From Pseudomonas luteola NBRC 103146 (GTDB lineage: Bacteria > Pseudomonadota > Gammaproteobacteria > Pseudomonadales > Pseudomonadaceae): DNA of 64,000 nt. The notes beneath the pieces were generated by a model. That model had not been told where the DNA came from and searched no databases. It saw only the letters and a program-made list of their open reading frames with translations. This document shows, piece by piece, positions 20,592 to 30,500 of this stretch; the first letter of the stretch is position 1, and each line of letters begins with the position of its first letter. A program made the translations under genes and the position numbers. The DNA lies in NCBI RefSeq assembly GCF_002091675.1, contig NZ_BDAE01000007.1, positions 1 to 64,000 of the forward strand, in the 5' to 3' direction.

Positions 20592-20676
20592 CTGGGTACA
20601 AGCGTCGTGATCTTCGCGGTGTAAGGGATTCTTGCACCGCGTCTTCCAGTCCTGTCTTTCTTACCTTGGCAGGTTT

Positions 20677-21558
20677 ATGCGCTCAATACAGGCCTTTCTC
20701 TCAAGCTATCTCGGATTGACGTTGTGTCTTATCCTGCTTTGCATTGGGATCACATTTCATCAACTTGATGCACTCCAAGCGTTATTTCAAACATCGTCCA
20801 TGCAGAATGCGCTCAAAGGCGGCATGCTTTGCGCATTAGGGACTGCACTCGGGGCGCTTCCTGTCCTTGCGCTTTCCCGTATCTCCGAGCGTCTATCCAA
20901 TACCATGTTGGGCTTTGGCGCAGGCGTCATGCTTGCGGCTACTGCCTTTTCCCTTCTATTGCCTGCATTGGATGCAGGGGGCTCGCTAGGGTATTCCAAG
21001 TGGGGCAGTGGAGCGGTAGTCAGCTGTGGAATCATGCTAGGCGTGCTTGGCATGCTAGGGTTGGAGCGTGTCATGCCGGAGCAGGAGTTAGAGCAGCGTG
21101 ATTCTATTTCCGCCGTAGAGCCGCGAATCCTACTGTTCGTTGCAGCCATTATTCTTCATAACATTCCCGAAGGGATGGCTGTCGGTGTAGCCGCAGGTGG
21201 TGCTGTTGAAGGGGCAGAGAGTCTGGCGCTTGGGATCGCCCTGCAGGACTTTCCGGAAGGGATGGTGATTGCGCTGGTGTTGGCTGGAGCGGGCGTAAAC
21301 CGGTATAAAGCGGTGGGCATTGGCGCAGCCTCAGGGCTGGTTGAGCCGCTTTTCGCAGTCATTAGCGCTTGGCTGGTCAATTTCAGTCAGATGATGCTGC
21401 CTTGGGGGCTGTCGCTGGCAGCAGGTGCCATGTTGTTTGCCGTAACCCACGAAGTCATTCCTGAGGCGCACCTTAAAAAGGGTCACCGCAGTGCTGCCAC
21501 CGTCGGGCTCGGCATTGGTTTTTGTCTGATGATGGTAATGGATACCGCATTAGGGTAG
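20677..21558 (+). CDS. ZIP family metal transporter
   Basis: A 293-aa polytopic inner-membrane protein of the ZIP (GufA/ZupT-like) family that takes up zinc or other divalent metals. The two signature helices HNIPEGMAVGVAAGG and QDFPEGMVIALVLAGAG carry the paired His/Asp/Glu metal site. About eight hydrophobic segments are visible. I use ATG at 20677; an upstream TTG (20632, preceded by AAGGG) would add 15 residues. It follows sodA after 85 nt, and this sodA-ZIP pairing is also found in P. aeruginosa. Substrate is not determinable from sequence. Confidence 0.88.
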   Translation: MRSIQAFLSSYLGLTLCLILLCIGITFHQLDALQALFQTSSMQNALKGGMLCALGTALGALPVLALSRISERLSNTMLGFGAGVMLAATAFSLLLPALDAGGSLGYSKWGSGAVVSCGIMLGVLGMLGLERVMPEQELEQRDSISAVEPRILLFVAAIILHNIPEGMAVGVAAGGAVEGAESLALGIALQDFPEGMVIALVLAGAGVNRYKAVGIGAASGLVEPLFAVISAWLVNFSQMMLPWGLSLAAGAMLFAVTHEVIPEAHLKKGHRSAATVGLGIGFCLMMVMDTALG

Positions 21559-21572
21559 GGGAGCGTAGGCGA

Positions 21573-21845
21573 TCATTCGCCTTCGTCGAACCGGTTGTTG
21601 ATCAATTCAATCAATGCCTGCAAGGCTTCTTCGCTCTGTTCGCCTTCCGTTGCCAAGTGAAGCATCGTGCCTTTGCCAGCAGCCAGCATCATGACAGACA
21701 TGATGCTTTTCCCATCGATTGTGCTTTCAGGGCTTCTACCGACTCTGACTTCGCACGGAAAGCGCCCAGCCACACCGACGAACTTGGCCGCTGCGCGTGC
21801 ATGCAGCCCTAGCTTATTGATGATGGTGATTTCTTGGGCGGGCAT
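21573..21845 (-). CDS. ptsO: HPr-like phosphocarrier of the nitrogen PTS (NPr)
   Basis: NPr, 90 aa, accepts phosphate from EI-Ntr (PtsP) on His15 in the motif GLHARAA and passes it to PtsN. The second signature, SIMSVMMLAAGKG, carries the Ser46-like position. Last gene of the rpoN-hpf-ptsN-rapZ-ptsO run, 21 nt after rapZ. Confidence 0.94.
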   Translation of the reverse strand: MPAQEITIINKLGLHARAAAKFVGVAGRFPCEVRVGRSPESTIDGKSIMSVMMLAAGKGTMLHLATEGEQSEEALQALIELINNRFDEGE

Positions 21846-21866
21846 TACGTTGAGTGTCCTTAATCG

Positions 21867-22730
21867 CTATTGTCCAGGTAGGTCGCGGTGGCGAATCTGG
21901 ACTTTTTTCAGTTTTGATTTGAGAGCTGTTCCCAGTCGCTGGGCAATGTAAACCGAGCGGTGGTGGCCTCCCGTACAGCCAATCGCAATCGTTACATAAG
22001 AGCGATTGTTAGCGGCGAAATTGGGCAGCCATTTAGACAGGTAATTATAGATGTCTTGGTAGAGCTCTTCGACCTCGGTTTGCTCCTCCAGATACTCGAT
22101 CACGGGTTGATCCAGACCTGAAAGCTCCCTGAGCTCTGCTTTCCAATAGGGATTGGGCAGGAAGCGGATATCGAAAACCATATCTGCATCAACCGGGAGG
22201 CCCCGTTTGAAACCGAACGACTCGATTAGAAACGCAGTGCCAGGCTCGGGTGCATTGAGCAAGCGTAGCTTGATCATGTCCTTGAGCTGATAAAGATTCA
22301 GATGAGTGGTGTCGATCTTCAGGTCAGCCAGATCGGCAATAGGCATCAGCAGCTGACGCTCATCCTCGATGGCTTCAGCCAGCGAACGATACTCGCTCGT
22401 AAGCGGATGACGACGGCGGGTTTCCGAGAACCGTTTGAGCAGTGTCTGATCATCTGCATCCAGATACAGCACATCGCAACGGATATGGCGTGATCTGACT
22501 TGCTCAAGCAGCTCGGGAAAGCGTTGTAGCTGGCTAGGCAGGTTGCGGGCGTCGATAGACAGGGCTATCTGAGACTGAGCCCCTTCGGATTCAGTCAGGG
22601 CGCGCTCGGACAGGTCCGGTAAAAGACCGGCAGGTAGATTATCGATGCAATAAAAGCCGTTGTCTTCCAGCACATCTAGTGCTGTGCTTTTGCCAGATCC
22701 GGAGCGTCCACTGACGATAATCAGATGCAT
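21867..22730 (-). CDS. rapZ: RNase adapter protein RapZ
   Basis: RapZ (YvcJ family), 287 aa. In enterobacteria it delivers the sRNA GlmZ to RNase E and so tunes GlmS synthesis; it binds nucleotides. The P-loop is GRSGSGKS (residues 8-15), DNLP follows near residue 31, and the C-terminal domain has [31 protein letters not shown], the family's conserved core. One nucleotide separates it from ptsN, indicating coupling. Whether a GlmZ-type RNA exists in this organism is not visible here. Confidence 0.94.
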   Translation of the reverse strand: MHLIIVSGRSGSGKSTALDVLEDNGFYCIDNLPAGLLPDLSERALTESEGAQSQIALSIDARNLPSQLQRFPELLEQVRSRHIRCDVLYLDADDQTLLKRFSETRRRHPLTSEYRSLAEAIEDERQLLMPIADLADLKIDTTHLNLYQLKDMIKLRLLNAPEPGTAFLIESFGFKRGLPVDADMVFDIRFLPNPYWKAELRELSGLDQPVIEYLEEQTEVEELYQDIYNYLSKWLPNFAANNRSYVTIAIGCTGGHHRSVYIAQRLGTALKSKLKKVQIRHRDLPGQ

Positions 22731-22731
22731 G

Positions 22732-23196
22732 TTAATGACCGCTTTGGGCGTCGATAACTATTTGATAGAGCCCATTGCTAGTAGTTGCATGGCGCAGTCG
22801 GTCGCGGATTTCAGCCTTATCCAGCATGGCTGCAATCTGGCGCAACAACTCCAGATGCTGCTCGGTAGCAGCTTCGGGTACGAGCAGGACGAAAATAAGG
22901 TCTACTGGCGCTCCGTCGAGTGAGTCGAAGTCTACCGGTGTTTGCAGGTGGCACAGCACACTAATAGGCTCCTTGGAGCCACTCAGGCGGCAGTGAGGAA
23001 TAGCTATTCCATTGCCGAAACCGGTCGACCCTAACTTTTCTCGGGCCATGAGGCTTTCGAAAATCGAGTGAGCGTCTTGCCCTGGCAAGTCAGTCGCAGC
23101 AATTTCAGAAATCTGCTGAAGCACGCTTTCTTTACTGACCCCTGGCACGCTCACGTGTGAGCGGCCAGGGGTCAGAATGGTTTCTAATCGAATCAT
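22732..23196 (-). CDS. ptsN: nitrogen-regulatory PTS EIIA component
   Basis: EIIA-Ntr, 154 aa, phosphorylated on His68 (IAIPHCRL) by NPr. Its phosphorylation state regulates potassium transport, carbon/nitrogen balance and sigma-54-related functions rather than sugar uptake. Domain is a single PTS EIIA type 2 fold with [10 protein letters not shown] and [12 protein letters not shown]. The TAA/ATG spacing with rapZ and 16 nt to hpf place it in one transcript. Confidence 0.95.
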   Translation of the reverse strand: MIRLETILTPGRSHVSVPGVSKESVLQQISEIAATDLPGQDAHSIFESLMAREKLGSTGFGNGIAIPHCRLSGSKEPISVLCHLQTPVDFDSLDGAPVDLIFVLLVPEAATEQHLELLRQIAAMLDKAEIRDRLRHATTSNGLYQIVIDAQSGH

Positions 23197-23212
23197 AGGG
23201 TGATGTTAAGTC

Positions 23213-23521
23213 TCAACGGACGCCCAACCCTTGCTGCCTCTCGAGCTGTTTCTCTTTGTGTTTGATCAACTGGCGGTCGAGTTTATCGGTGAGAAGGTCG
23301 ATGGCAGCGTACATGTCTTCATGTTCGGCATTTGCAACGACAGACGCACCTGCAACATGCAAGGTGGCTTCAACTTTCTGTTTCAGTTTATCGACCTGCA
23401 TGATTACCTGAGCACTGGTAATGCGATCGAAGTGGCGTTCAAGTCGGGCGAGCTTTTCTCCAACGTAGCTGCGAAGGGAGTCGGTAACATCCAGTTGATG
23501 CCCACTGATGTTGACTTGCAT
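23213..23521 (-). CDS. hpf: ribosome hibernation promoting factor, short form
   Basis: Short HPF/YfiA, 102 aa, binds the 30S decoding site and promotes 100S ribosome dimers in stationary phase. Conserved elements: MQVNISGHQLDVTDSLRSYV, KLARLERHFDRI, and HEDMYAAIDLLTDKLDRQLIKHKEK. No C-terminal long-form extension. It lies between rpoN and ptsN as in most proteobacteria. Confidence 0.95.
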   Translation of the reverse strand: MQVNISGHQLDVTDSLRSYVGEKLARLERHFDRITSAQVIMQVDKLKQKVEATLHVAGASVVANAEHEDMYAAIDLLTDKLDRQLIKHKEKQLERQQGLGVR

Positions 23522-23552
23522 ACCGCGTTCTCCTTATTGCCGTGGTGTAACA

Positions 23553-23571
23553 GGCAGGCATTAGGCCTGCC
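23553..23571. repeat. small hairpin between rpoN and hpf
   Basis: GGCAGGC (23553-23559) pairs with GCCTGCC (23565-23571) over a 5-nt loop, in the 123-nt gap between rpoN and hpf. No T-run follows, so it is more likely an attenuating or processing hairpin than a full terminator. Confidence 0.4.
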
Positions 23572-23644
23572 GAAGAAACACTGTTGAGCGATAAGCGCCT
23601 CTTTCCCCCGCGCTCGCAGTCCGCTCGTGGCGAGCCGCCTAAGT

Positions 23645-25141
23645 CTAGACCAGCCTTTTCCGTTCACTCGATGGAGCAATGCCCAGCGACTCACGGTATT
23701 TGGCTACAGTCCGACGCGCGACCTGTATGCCTTGTGACTCCAGTAAACCAGCGATCTTGCTGTCGCTCAATGGCTTTTTTGCATTTTCGGCAGCAACAAG
23801 TTTTTTGATGATGGCGCGAATGGCGGTCGACGAGCATTCACCGCCCTCAGCCGTGCTTACGTGACTGGAGAAGAAGTATTTCAATTCGTATATGCCACGA
23901 GGCGTGTGCATATACTTTTGGGTGGTCACACGAGAAATTGTGGACTCGTGCATGCCAACCGCCTCGGCAATATCGTGAAGTACGAGTGGTTTCATGGCTT
24001 CTTCGCCATACTCTAAAAAGCCACGCTGATGCTCGACGATTTGCGTCGCAACCTTCATCAGGGTCTCGTTACGGCTCTGCAGACTCTTGATGAACCAGCG
24101 AGCTTCCTGCAACTGGTTACGCATGAAAGTGTTATCTGCACTGCTGTCGGCACGTTTCACGAAACCGGCATATTGTGAGTTTACGCGTAGCCGCGGCACC
24201 GCCTCCTGGTTCAGCTCAACCAGCCAACGGTCATTGTGTTTGCGCACGATGACATCAGGAACCACGTACTCGGCTTCACCTGATTCGATCTGGGAGCCTG
24301 GTCGGGGGTGCAGGCTTTGAATCAGCTCGATTACGTCGCGTAACTCATCTTCCTTGATCTTCATGCGGCGCATGAGTTGGCTGTAATCACGGCTGCCTAG
24401 GACGTCCAGATAATCTGTGACCAAGCGCTTGGCTTCCGCCAGCCGTGGTGTTTTGCCTGGAAGCTGATTGAGTTGCAGCAGCAGGCATTCCTTGAGATTA
24501 CGTGCGCCTACGCCTGCCGGTTCGAACTGTTGAACACGGCGTAAAACTACTTCGACTTCATCAATCTCTACCTCAAGCTCAGGATCTAGCGAGGCGTGTA
24601 TGTCTTCGAGTGATTCTTCGAGGTAGCCATCATTATTGATGCCGTCGATGATCGACATGGCGACCATGCGATCCACGTCCGACATCGGGGCCAGATTCAG
24701 TTGCCAGAGAAGATGGCTCTGCAGACTTTCACCTGTCGATGTTCTGGATGTGAAATCCCATTCATCGTCGTCAGAGCTCGGAAGGCTGCTCGCGCTTGTC
24801 TGATAGATATCTTCCCAGGCGGTATCGACGGGAAGCTCATTGGGGATACGGTCACTCCATTCGGACTCGTCCGACTCAGAGGTCTCTATCGAGGGAGCCG
24901 TATCCTTGAACGTAACCTCCTGGCTACCAGGATTCGATAGCTCCTCGCCATCGGCAAGCGGGTCGCTGTGATCAAAATCATCGCCTTCTTCTTGCCGCTC
25001 GAGCATGGGGTTGGATTCCAGGGCTTCCTGAATTTCCTGCTGGAGATCAAGCGTCGAAAGTTGAAGCAATCGAATGGCCTGTTGCAGCTGAGGAGTCATG
25101 GTCAGCTGCTGGCCCATCTTTAAAACTAACGATGGTTTCAT
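23645..25141 (-). CDS. rpoN: RNA polymerase sigma-54 factor
   Basis: RpoN, 498 aa, directs RNA polymerase to -24/-12 promoters for nitrogen, flagellar, pilus and other genes. The glutamine-rich N-terminal activator-interaction region starts [29 protein letters not shown]; an acidic linker (about 55-115) follows; then the core-binding domain and a helix-turn-helix with [16 protein letters not shown]. The RpoN box [10 protein letters not shown] occupies residues 475-484. Complete length. Confidence 0.97.
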   Translation of the reverse strand: MKPSLVLKMGQQLTMTPQLQQAIRLLQLSTLDLQQEIQEALESNPMLERQEEGDDFDHSDPLADGEELSNPGSQEVTFKDTAPSIETSESDESEWSDRIPNELPVDTAWEDIYQTSASSLPSSDDDEWDFTSRTSTGESLQSHLLWQLNLAPMSDVDRMVAMSIIDGINNDGYLEESLEDIHASLDPELEVEIDEVEVVLRRVQQFEPAGVGARNLKECLLLQLNQLPGKTPRLAEAKRLVTDYLDVLGSRDYSQLMRRMKIKEDELRDVIELIQSLHPRPGSQIESGEAEYVVPDVIVRKHNDRWLVELNQEAVPRLRVNSQYAGFVKRADSSADNTFMRNQLQEARWFIKSLQSRNETLMKVATQIVEHQRGFLEYGEEAMKPLVLHDIAEAVGMHESTISRVTTQKYMHTPRGIYELKYFFSSHVSTAEGGECSSTAIRAIIKKLVAAENAKKPLSDSKIAGLLESQGIQVARRTVAKYRESLGIAPSSERKRLV

Positions 25142-25220
25142 GGCTGCGGGCTTAGCACCTTAATCTACAGACGCGAACTGCGCCACGGAGCCCACCAGAT
25201 AATTTGGTAGGGATGAGCAA

Positions 25221-25226
25221 ATTATA
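25221..25226 (-). promoter_or_regulatory. candidate -10 element of the rpoN promoter
   Basis: On the minus strand this is a perfect TATAAT, 80 nt before the rpoN ATG and just downstream of the lptB stop. No good -35 hexamer is present 16-18 nt upstream (best fit is a run of A after GGC), so an activator or extended contacts may be needed. Confidence 0.4.
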
Positions 25227-25248
25227 TGCCTGGTTTTTACCCTTTTGC

Positions 25249-25977
25249 CTAGAGGCGGAATTCGTGCCCCAGATAAACTTCCTTAACCAGGTCGTTGGCC
25301 AGCACGCTTTCGGCATCGCCTTCAGCAATCAGCTGTCCGTCATTCACAATATAAGCCATCTCACAGATTGTGAGGGTTTCCCGAACATTGTGATCCGTGA
25401 TCAAAACGCCAATGCCTTTGGCTTTCAAGTGGCGAATGATTTGCTTGATATCACCCACTGAAATAGGGTCGACACCGGCAAAGGGCTCATCCAGCAGAAT
25501 GAACTTGGGCGCCGTGGCTAGGGCGCGAGCAATCTCGACGCGACGACGTTCCCCACCCGACAGGCTCATGCCTAGGTTGTCACGAATATGGGTGATGTGA
25601 AATTCTTGAAGCAGCGACTCGAGCGCCTGGGTGCGTCCGTTTCGGTCCAGGTCCTTGCGTGTTTCAAGGATGGCCATGATGTTGTTGGCCACGGTCAGCT
25701 TGCGGAATATCGATGCTTCCTGGGGGAGATAACCGATACCTGCCTGCGCTCTGCCGTGCATAGGCAGGTTGGTGACATCCTGGTTATCGATCAGTACACG
25801 GCCATGATCGGCGTTGACCAACCCTACGATCATATAAAAGCATGTCGTCTTGCCCGCACCGTTAGGTCCGAGCAGTCCCACGATCTGGCCGCTTTCGATG
25901 GTCAGGCTGACATCCCGGACCACTTGGCGACCCTTATAGCTCTTGGCCAGATGCTGGGCTTTGAGCAGTACTGTCAT
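25249..25977 (-). CDS. lptB: LPS export ABC transporter ATPase LptB
   Basis: LptB, 242 aa, the cytoplasmic ATPase that powers LPS extraction by LptFG-LptC. Walker [10 protein letters not shown] (about residues 36-44), signature [15 protein letters not shown], Walker [14 protein letters not shown] and the H-loop TDHNVRETL are all present. It overlaps lptA by 4 nt. Confidence 0.96.
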   Translation of the reverse strand: MTVLLKAQHLAKSYKGRQVVRDVSLTIESGQIVGLLGPNGAGKTTCFYMIVGLVNADHGRVLIDNQDVTNLPMHGRAQAGIGYLPQEASIFRKLTVANNIMAILETRKDLDRNGRTQALESLLQEFHITHIRDNLGMSLSGGERRRVEIARALATAPKFILLDEPFAGVDPISVGDIKQIIRHLKAKGIGVLITDHNVRETLTICEMAYIVNDGQLIAEGDAESVLANDLVKEVYLGHEFRL

Positions 25978-26519
25978 TGAGCTTGCCCCGGCTGCTGGTC
26001 TTTGTTCTTGGGCTGGATGACCATGTCGATACGCGGTCTTGGTGTGGTGATCTTGTTACCGTTTGCACGGCCAGCATTCACGATCTGGCGCTGGGTGTCG
26101 TAAACGATCTTTTCGCCTTCGAACGTATTGCCTTGCTGTTCAACGCGTGCCTGGTCGATCAGTACGATTCGGTTTTCATCCGCATAGTACTGGATAGTCA
26201 GGCCGTAAGCCTTCACCGTATCTTTGTCCGCAGATGGCTTCTGCTCATAGTGAGCCGGCTTGCCAACGGCAGTTGCAACCTTGATGTTGCCGTTGTTGTC
26301 CTGGGTGATGGTCACGGTGTTACCCGTGATCTTCATCGTGCCTTGGGTAATGATGACGTCGCCTCGATAAACCGCTACGTTCTGCTTGTCATCGAGTTCG
26401 GCACTGTCGGCCTGTACCCGGATGGGCTGGTTGCGGTCAGAAGGCAGAGCCCAGGCGTTAACGCTTCCGAACGTAGCGCCCAGGGTTAAAAGAAGGGGTA
26501 GAGATTTAACGAACCTCAT
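25974..26519 (-). CDS. lptA: LPS transport periplasmic bridge protein LptA (LptH)
   Basis: LptA (called LptH in Pseudomonas), 181 aa, oligomerises to carry LPS across the periplasm. A cleavable signal peptide (about [18 protein letters not shown], ending near NAWA) precedes the OstA-like beta-jellyroll: [22 protein letters not shown] and [13 protein letters not shown] are characteristic. Overlaps lptC by 14 nt and lptB by 4 nt, so the three are translationally coupled. Confidence 0.95.
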   Translation of the reverse strand: MRFVKSLPLLLTLGATFGSVNAWALPSDRNQPIRVQADSAELDDKQNVAVYRGDVIITQGTMKITGNTVTITQDNNGNIKVATAVGKPAHYEQKPSADKDTVKAYGLTIQYYADENRIVLIDQARVEQQGNTFEGEKIVYDTQRQIVNAGRANGNKITTPRPRIDMVIQPKNKDQQPGQAQ

Positions 26520-27078
26520 GCTGGCCTCTTACATTGGACAGCAGGAGCATTCTGCCGTCATTCAGGTACGCTTTCATGCCTTTCGCTGTGGTCACGCTAT
26601 TAGCGGCCTCAATCTTAACGGCTTGCTCAGTCTGCGCATAATTTTTGTCAGGAAAAACAGTCATTCGCGTCGTCGTCATCACGATAGGGCGGCCCTTTTC
26701 GTCTGTACGCTCGACCCTTACATCATCGATCAACTCAGCCTGTGTACCTTTTGGCGCCACCTCGGCCCTTGCGCTGCGAACATGCCAGGGCAGGTCAGTA
26801 CCGCGGTATGCCAGCATATCGGGTTTCGAAACCAGTGTGACATCGGTGGCCTGAACGTGATCAAGCCGTTCGGCTGTCATCTCGTATTGTACCTTTCCAT
26901 CGGCACGGTACTGGATCGTTTTGACATTTGTTGCATAGGCATCAATGGCATTATCGGTCTGGGCATTGCCTGCCGGGTCATCGATAAACCGTTGCGGCAA
27001 GAGGTTCCAGTAACCGATAGCGACCAGCGCCAGGGCAATCAGGACATAAAGTACAGGTTTACGCAGTGTACGGAACAT
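26506..27078 (-). CDS. lptC: LPS export protein LptC
   Basis: LptC, 190 aa, anchors the periplasmic bridge to LptBFG. A single N-terminal membrane helix (LYVLIALALVAIGYWNLL, residues 10-28) is followed by the periplasmic jellyroll (RADGKVQYEMTAERLDH and TVFPDKNYAQTEQAVKIEA). The ribosome site is weak. Upstream, the 145-nt gap to kdsD is where kdsC would normally be. Confidence 0.94.
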   Translation of the reverse strand: MFRTLRKPVLYVLIALALVAIGYWNLLPQRFIDDPAGNAQTDNAIDAYATNVKTIQYRADGKVQYEMTAERLDHVQATDVTLVSKPDMLAYRGTDLPWHVRSARAEVAPKGTQAELIDDVRVERTDEKGRPIVMTTTRMTVFPDKNYAQTEQAVKIEAANSVTTAKGMKAYLNDGRMLLLSNVRGQHEVR

Positions 27079-27223
27079 GACAAAAGGCCTGCAAAAGCAT
27101 TGTAGTCAAACGGCGGCATAAAGCACGGCAAAGGCTCTTTACCATTTGAAACGTAAAGCATTTATGAGTGCCATCACTGCCATGCAGCAGCAATGATGGG
27201 CTGTCTCTCGATATGAGCTGCAT
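27079..27223. other. kdsD-lptC junction lacking kdsC
   Basis: Only 145 nt separate the kdsD stop from the lptC start. In Pseudomonas and E. coli the gene for KDO-8-phosphate phosphatase (kdsC, about 175 codons) normally sits here. No KdsC-like haloacid-dehalogenase motif is visible in any frame. A minus-strand TACAAT at about 27099-27104 could be a -10 element for lptC. Confidence 0.7.
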
Positions 27224-28198
27224 TCACATGACGCCTGCGCGAAGCAGGTCGTGCATGTTCAGTGCCCCCAGAGGGTAATCTTTCTCGTCGACCACAACCA
27301 AGGCGCTAATCTTGTGATCTTCCATGACTTTCAATGCCTCGGCTGCCAGCATCTGTGGGCGTGCCGTACGACCATGCTCCGTCATGACGTGGTCTATGGT
27401 CGTTGAGCGTACGTCAATTCCGCGATCAAGCGCACGCCGAAGGTCCCCATCAGTAAAAATACCTGCCAGTCGGCCATCAGGCTCCGTGACGACGGTCATG
27501 CCAAGCCCTTTTTGGGACATCTCAAGTAATGCACCGCTAAGCGAAGTGCCTCGTGGCACTTGAGGTAATTCCTTCCCGCTATGCATGACATGCTCGACCT
27601 TGAGAAGCAGGCGTCGGCCCAGAGCGCCGCCGGGGTGAGAAAAGGCAAAATCTTCAGCCGTGAAGCCTCGTGCATCGAGCAAGGCAATGGCAAGCGCATC
27701 CCCCAGAACCAGACTGGCAGTGGTGGAGGAGGTCGGTGCAAGATTCAGCGGGCAGGCTTCCTTGGCAACGCCTGCGTCCAGGTTGACAGTAGCTGCCTGG
27801 GCCAGAGGTGACTGGGGATTGCCTGTCATACTGATCAACGTGATTCCCAGTCGCTTGATAAGTGGCAAGAGCGTCACTATTTCAGGGGTAGAGCCAGAGT
27901 TGGACAGGGCCAGCACAATGTCCGCCTGGGTAATCATCCCCATGTCGCCGTGGCTTGCTTCGGCGGGATGGACGAAAAACGCGGGTGTGCCTGTGCTTGC
28001 CAGCGTGGCCGCAATCTTATTGCCGATATGTCCGGACTTTCCCATGCCCAGTACAACGATGCGGCCCTTGCAGTCCAGCATCAGTTCACAGGCTTTGACA
28101 AAGCGATCATCTATACGCCCACGCAATGCGTTCACGGCTTCCACTTCATAGCTGATGGTACGATTTGCGGATTCGATGAAATTTGCAGCGTGGGTCAT
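27224..28198 (-). CDS. kdsD: D-arabinose 5-phosphate isomerase
   Basis: KdsD, 324 aa, interconverts ribulose 5-phosphate and arabinose 5-phosphate, the first step to KDO for LPS. SIS domain first (VLGMGKSGHIGNKIAATLASTGTPAFFVHPAEASHGD, with the SNSGST sugar-binding loop), then two CBS domains (about 205-324; VMHSGKELP, GIFTDGDLRRAL and ALNMHDLLRAGV). Full length. Heads the minus-strand cluster and is divergent from mlaF. Confidence 0.95.
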   Translation of the reverse strand: MTHAANFIESANRTISYEVEAVNALRGRIDDRFVKACELMLDCKGRIVVLGMGKSGHIGNKIAATLASTGTPAFFVHPAEASHGDMGMITQADIVLALSNSGSTPEIVTLLPLIKRLGITLISMTGNPQSPLAQAATVNLDAGVAKEACPLNLAPTSSTTASLVLGDALAIALLDARGFTAEDFAFSHPGGALGRRLLLKVEHVMHSGKELPQVPRGTSLSGALLEMSQKGLGMTVVTEPDGRLAGIFTDGDLRRALDRGIDVRSTTIDHVMTEHGRTARPQMLAAEALKVMEDHKISALVVVDEKDYPLGALNMHDLLRAGVM

Positions 28199-28296
28199 TT
28201 GTCTACCAGTTTGCTGGGCAGCAGATTGATTGAAAACGCAGAATTATAACGACAATCAATCCCCCCTCCTATGAAAACGATTGAATTATGTTCATG

Positions 28297-28325
28297 TTGG
28301 GGAGGTAGCGCTGAAATGTTATGCT
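28297..28325 (+). promoter_or_regulatory. candidate promoter of the mla operon
   Basis: TTGGGG (28297-28302) and TATGCT (28320-28325) are 17 nt apart in the 210-nt divergent region between kdsD and mlaF, leaving a leader of about 75 nt. The -35 match is weak. Confidence 0.35.
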
Positions 28326-28408
28326 ATGTCCTTGTCGAATAGGCCCTTAAAAGTGCCTTGGATGCTATTCGATGCGTCTGCCAGGAGGGCTGTAAGCTAG
28401 GAGTTTAG

Positions 28409-29218
28409 ATGAACACCGATAGCGAGTATGCGGTCGAGCTTAAAGGCGTTACCTTCAAGCGAGGCGAGCGTACCATCTACGAGAATGTTGATATCCGCAT
28501 CCCGCGTGGCAAGGTGACCGGTATTATGGGGCCTTCAGGGAGCGGCAAGACAACGCTGTTACGCTTGATTGCAGCCCAGTTGCGCCCTGAAAAGGGTGAG
28601 GTATGGGTTAACAATCTCAATCTTCCCACGCTGTCTCGAAGTGACCTGTTCAATGTGCGTAAGCAGATGGGCGTTCTGTTTCAGAGCGGTGCACTGTTTA
28701 CAGACCTTGATGTTTTCGAAAACGTGGCCTTTCCTCTCCGGGTTCATACCAAGCTGCCTGAGGAGATGATCCGGGATATCGTCCTGATGAAACTTCAGGC
28801 GGTCGGTCTGCGGGGCGCTATCGAGTTGATGCCCGATGAGCTGTCCGGAGGCATGAAACGTCGGGTGGCTCTGGCTCGGGCGATTGCATTGGATCCTCAG
28901 ATCCTGATGTATGACGAGCCTTTCGTGGGACAGGACCCCATTGCCATGGGCGTACTGGTGCGCCTGATTCGTCTGCTCAATGATGCACTGGGATTGACCA
29001 GTATCGTTGTGTCACATGATCTGGCCGAGACGGCAAGTATCGCTGACTATCTTTACATTGTCGGGGATACACAGGTGCTGGGCCAAGGAACCCCCGCAGA
29101 GCTCAAGGAGTCGTCTGATCCACGAGTGCTTCAGTTCATAAAAGGTACCCCGGATGGCCCGGTACCCTTCCATTTCGCAGCGCCTGACTATAGCGAAGAT
29201 CTTTTGGGGAGGCGCTAA
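28409..29218 (+). CDS. mlaF: phospholipid transport ABC ATPase MlaF
   Basis: MlaF, 269 aa (also called Ttg2A), the ATPase of the MlaFEDB complex that moves phospholipids between inner membrane and the periplasmic carrier MlaC, keeping the outer leaflet asymmetric. Walker [10 protein letters not shown], signature [14 protein letters not shown], Walker [13 protein letters not shown] and SHDLAE switch are intact. AGGAG precedes ATG. The stop overlaps the mlaE start (TAATG). Confidence 0.95.
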   Translation: MNTDSEYAVELKGVTFKRGERTIYENVDIRIPRGKVTGIMGPSGSGKTTLLRLIAAQLRPEKGEVWVNNLNLPTLSRSDLFNVRKQMGVLFQSGALFTDLDVFENVAFPLRVHTKLPEEMIRDIVLMKLQAVGLRGAIELMPDELSGGMKRRVALARAIALDPQILMYDEPFVGQDPIAMGVLVRLIRLLNDALGLTSIVVSHDLAETASIADYLYIVGDTQVLGQGTPAELKESSDPRVLQFIKGTPDGPVPFHFAAPDYSEDLLGRR

Positions 29219-30012
29219 TGCGTCACATTTCACTGCTTGAGCGCATCCGCTTATTGGGGCGCACAGGCCTGGATGTATTGGCTGCAGCCGGTCGTTCTGT
29301 TCTTTTGCTATTGCAATCCTTGTTTGGCCGCTCCGGCGCAGGCAAGGGTGGACAGTTGCTGATCAAGCAGCTCTATTCGGTAGGGGTTTTATCGCTACCC
29401 ATCATCCTGGTTTCCGGTCTTTTCATCGGTATGGTTATAGCACTTCAGGGCTATAACATTCTGGTTACCTATGGTTCGGAACAGGCGGTTGGGCAGATGG
29501 TGGCGCTTACCCTGTTGAGAGAGTTGGGCCCTGTAGTTAGTGCGCTTCTGTTCGCAGGTCGCGCAGGTTCCGCGTTAACGGCTGAAATCGGCAACATGAA
29601 GTCGACAGAGCAGTTGTCCAGCCTCGAAATGATCGGTGTTGATCCGCTCAAATATATAGTGGCTCCGCGCCTGTGGGCGGGCTTTATTTCCTTACCTCTG
29701 CTCTCGGCCATCTTCAGTGTTGTAGGTATCTGGGGCGGTGCGATGGTTGCGGTTGACTGGCTCGGCGTCTACGACGGCTCGTTCTGGAGCAACATGCAGA
29801 ACAGCGTCCAGATGGCGGATGTCATCAATGGCATGATTAAAAGCCTTGTATTTGCCTTTGTGGTGACCTGGATCGCCGTGTTCCAGGGGTACGACTGCGA
29901 CGCCACTTCCGAAGGGATCAGCCGCGCGACGACCCGAACAGTTGTCTATGCCTCTCTGGCAGTGCTGGGTCTCGACTTTCTTTTGACTGCTTTGATGTTT
30001 GGAGATATCTGA
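29218..30012 (+). CDS. mlaE: phospholipid transport permease MlaE
   Basis: MlaE, 264 aa, the inner-membrane permease. Hydrophobic segments include [20 protein letters not shown] and [19 protein letters not shown]; the family core [29 protein letters not shown] is split over the middle of the protein. Overlaps its neighbours by one base on both sides. Confidence 0.95.
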   Translation: MRHISLLERIRLLGRTGLDVLAAAGRSVLLLLQSLFGRSGAGKGGQLLIKQLYSVGVLSLPIILVSGLFIGMVIALQGYNILVTYGSEQAVGQMVALTLLRELGPVVSALLFAGRAGSALTAEIGNMKSTEQLSSLEMIGVDPLKYIVAPRLWAGFISLPLLSAIFSVVGIWGGAMVAVDWLGVYDGSFWSNMQNSVQMADVINGMIKSLVFAFVVTWIAVFQGYDCDATSEGISRATTRTVVYASLAVLGLDFLLTALMFGDI

Positions 30013-30488
30013 TGCAAACCCGCACCCAGGAAATTGGTGTCGGCCTGTTTCTGCTCGCTGGCTTGCTGGCTCTCTTGCTGTTGGCTTTGCGAGTGAGTGG
30101 CTTGAGCGTTGGCGAGCACAATGACACCTATAAAGCGTATGCCTATTTCGACAATATCGCCGGTCTGACCGTACGTGCAAAAGTCACGATGTCAGGCGTC
30201 ACGATTGGCCGAGTCACCGCAATCGATCTGGATCGTGATAGCTACCGTGGTCGAGTGACCATGCAGATCGACCAACAGGTCGATAACATTCCGGTCGATT
30301 CCACCGCCTCCATCCTGACAGCAGGTCTGTTGGGTGAAAAATATATTGGTATTAGCGTGGGAGGGGATGAGGAGGTTGTCAAAGATGGCGGAACTATTCG
30401 TGATACCCAGTCGTCGCTGGTATTGGAAGATCTGATCGGCAAATTCCTGCTCAACACCGTCAACAAAGATTCGTCTGGCGATAAGTAA
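30012..30488 (+). CDS. mlaD: MCE-domain substrate-binding protein MlaD
   Basis: MlaD, 158 aa, forms the hexameric periplasmic ring through which lipids pass. One N-terminal membrane helix (GVGLFLLAGLLALLLLALRVSG) and one MCE domain (AYFDNIAGLTVRAKVTMSGVTIGRV, then AGLLGEKYIGISVGG) are visible. Single-MCE length is normal. Confidence 0.95.
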   Translation: MQTRTQEIGVGLFLLAGLLALLLLALRVSGLSVGEHNDTYKAYAYFDNIAGLTVRAKVTMSGVTIGRVTAIDLDRDSYRGRVTMQIDQQVDNIPVDSTASILTAGLLGEKYIGISVGGDEEVVKDGGTIRDTQSSLVLEDLIGKFLLNTVNKDSSGDK

Positions 30489-30500
30489 GAAGGACACGAC

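Noticed and set aside
19701-23571. Shared GGCAGGC/GCCTGCC arms in the hairpins at 19701-19741 and 23553-23571 as a dispersed repeat family
   Set aside because: Only a 7-bp GC-rich core is common and the loops and flanks differ; two short copies do not establish a repeat element.
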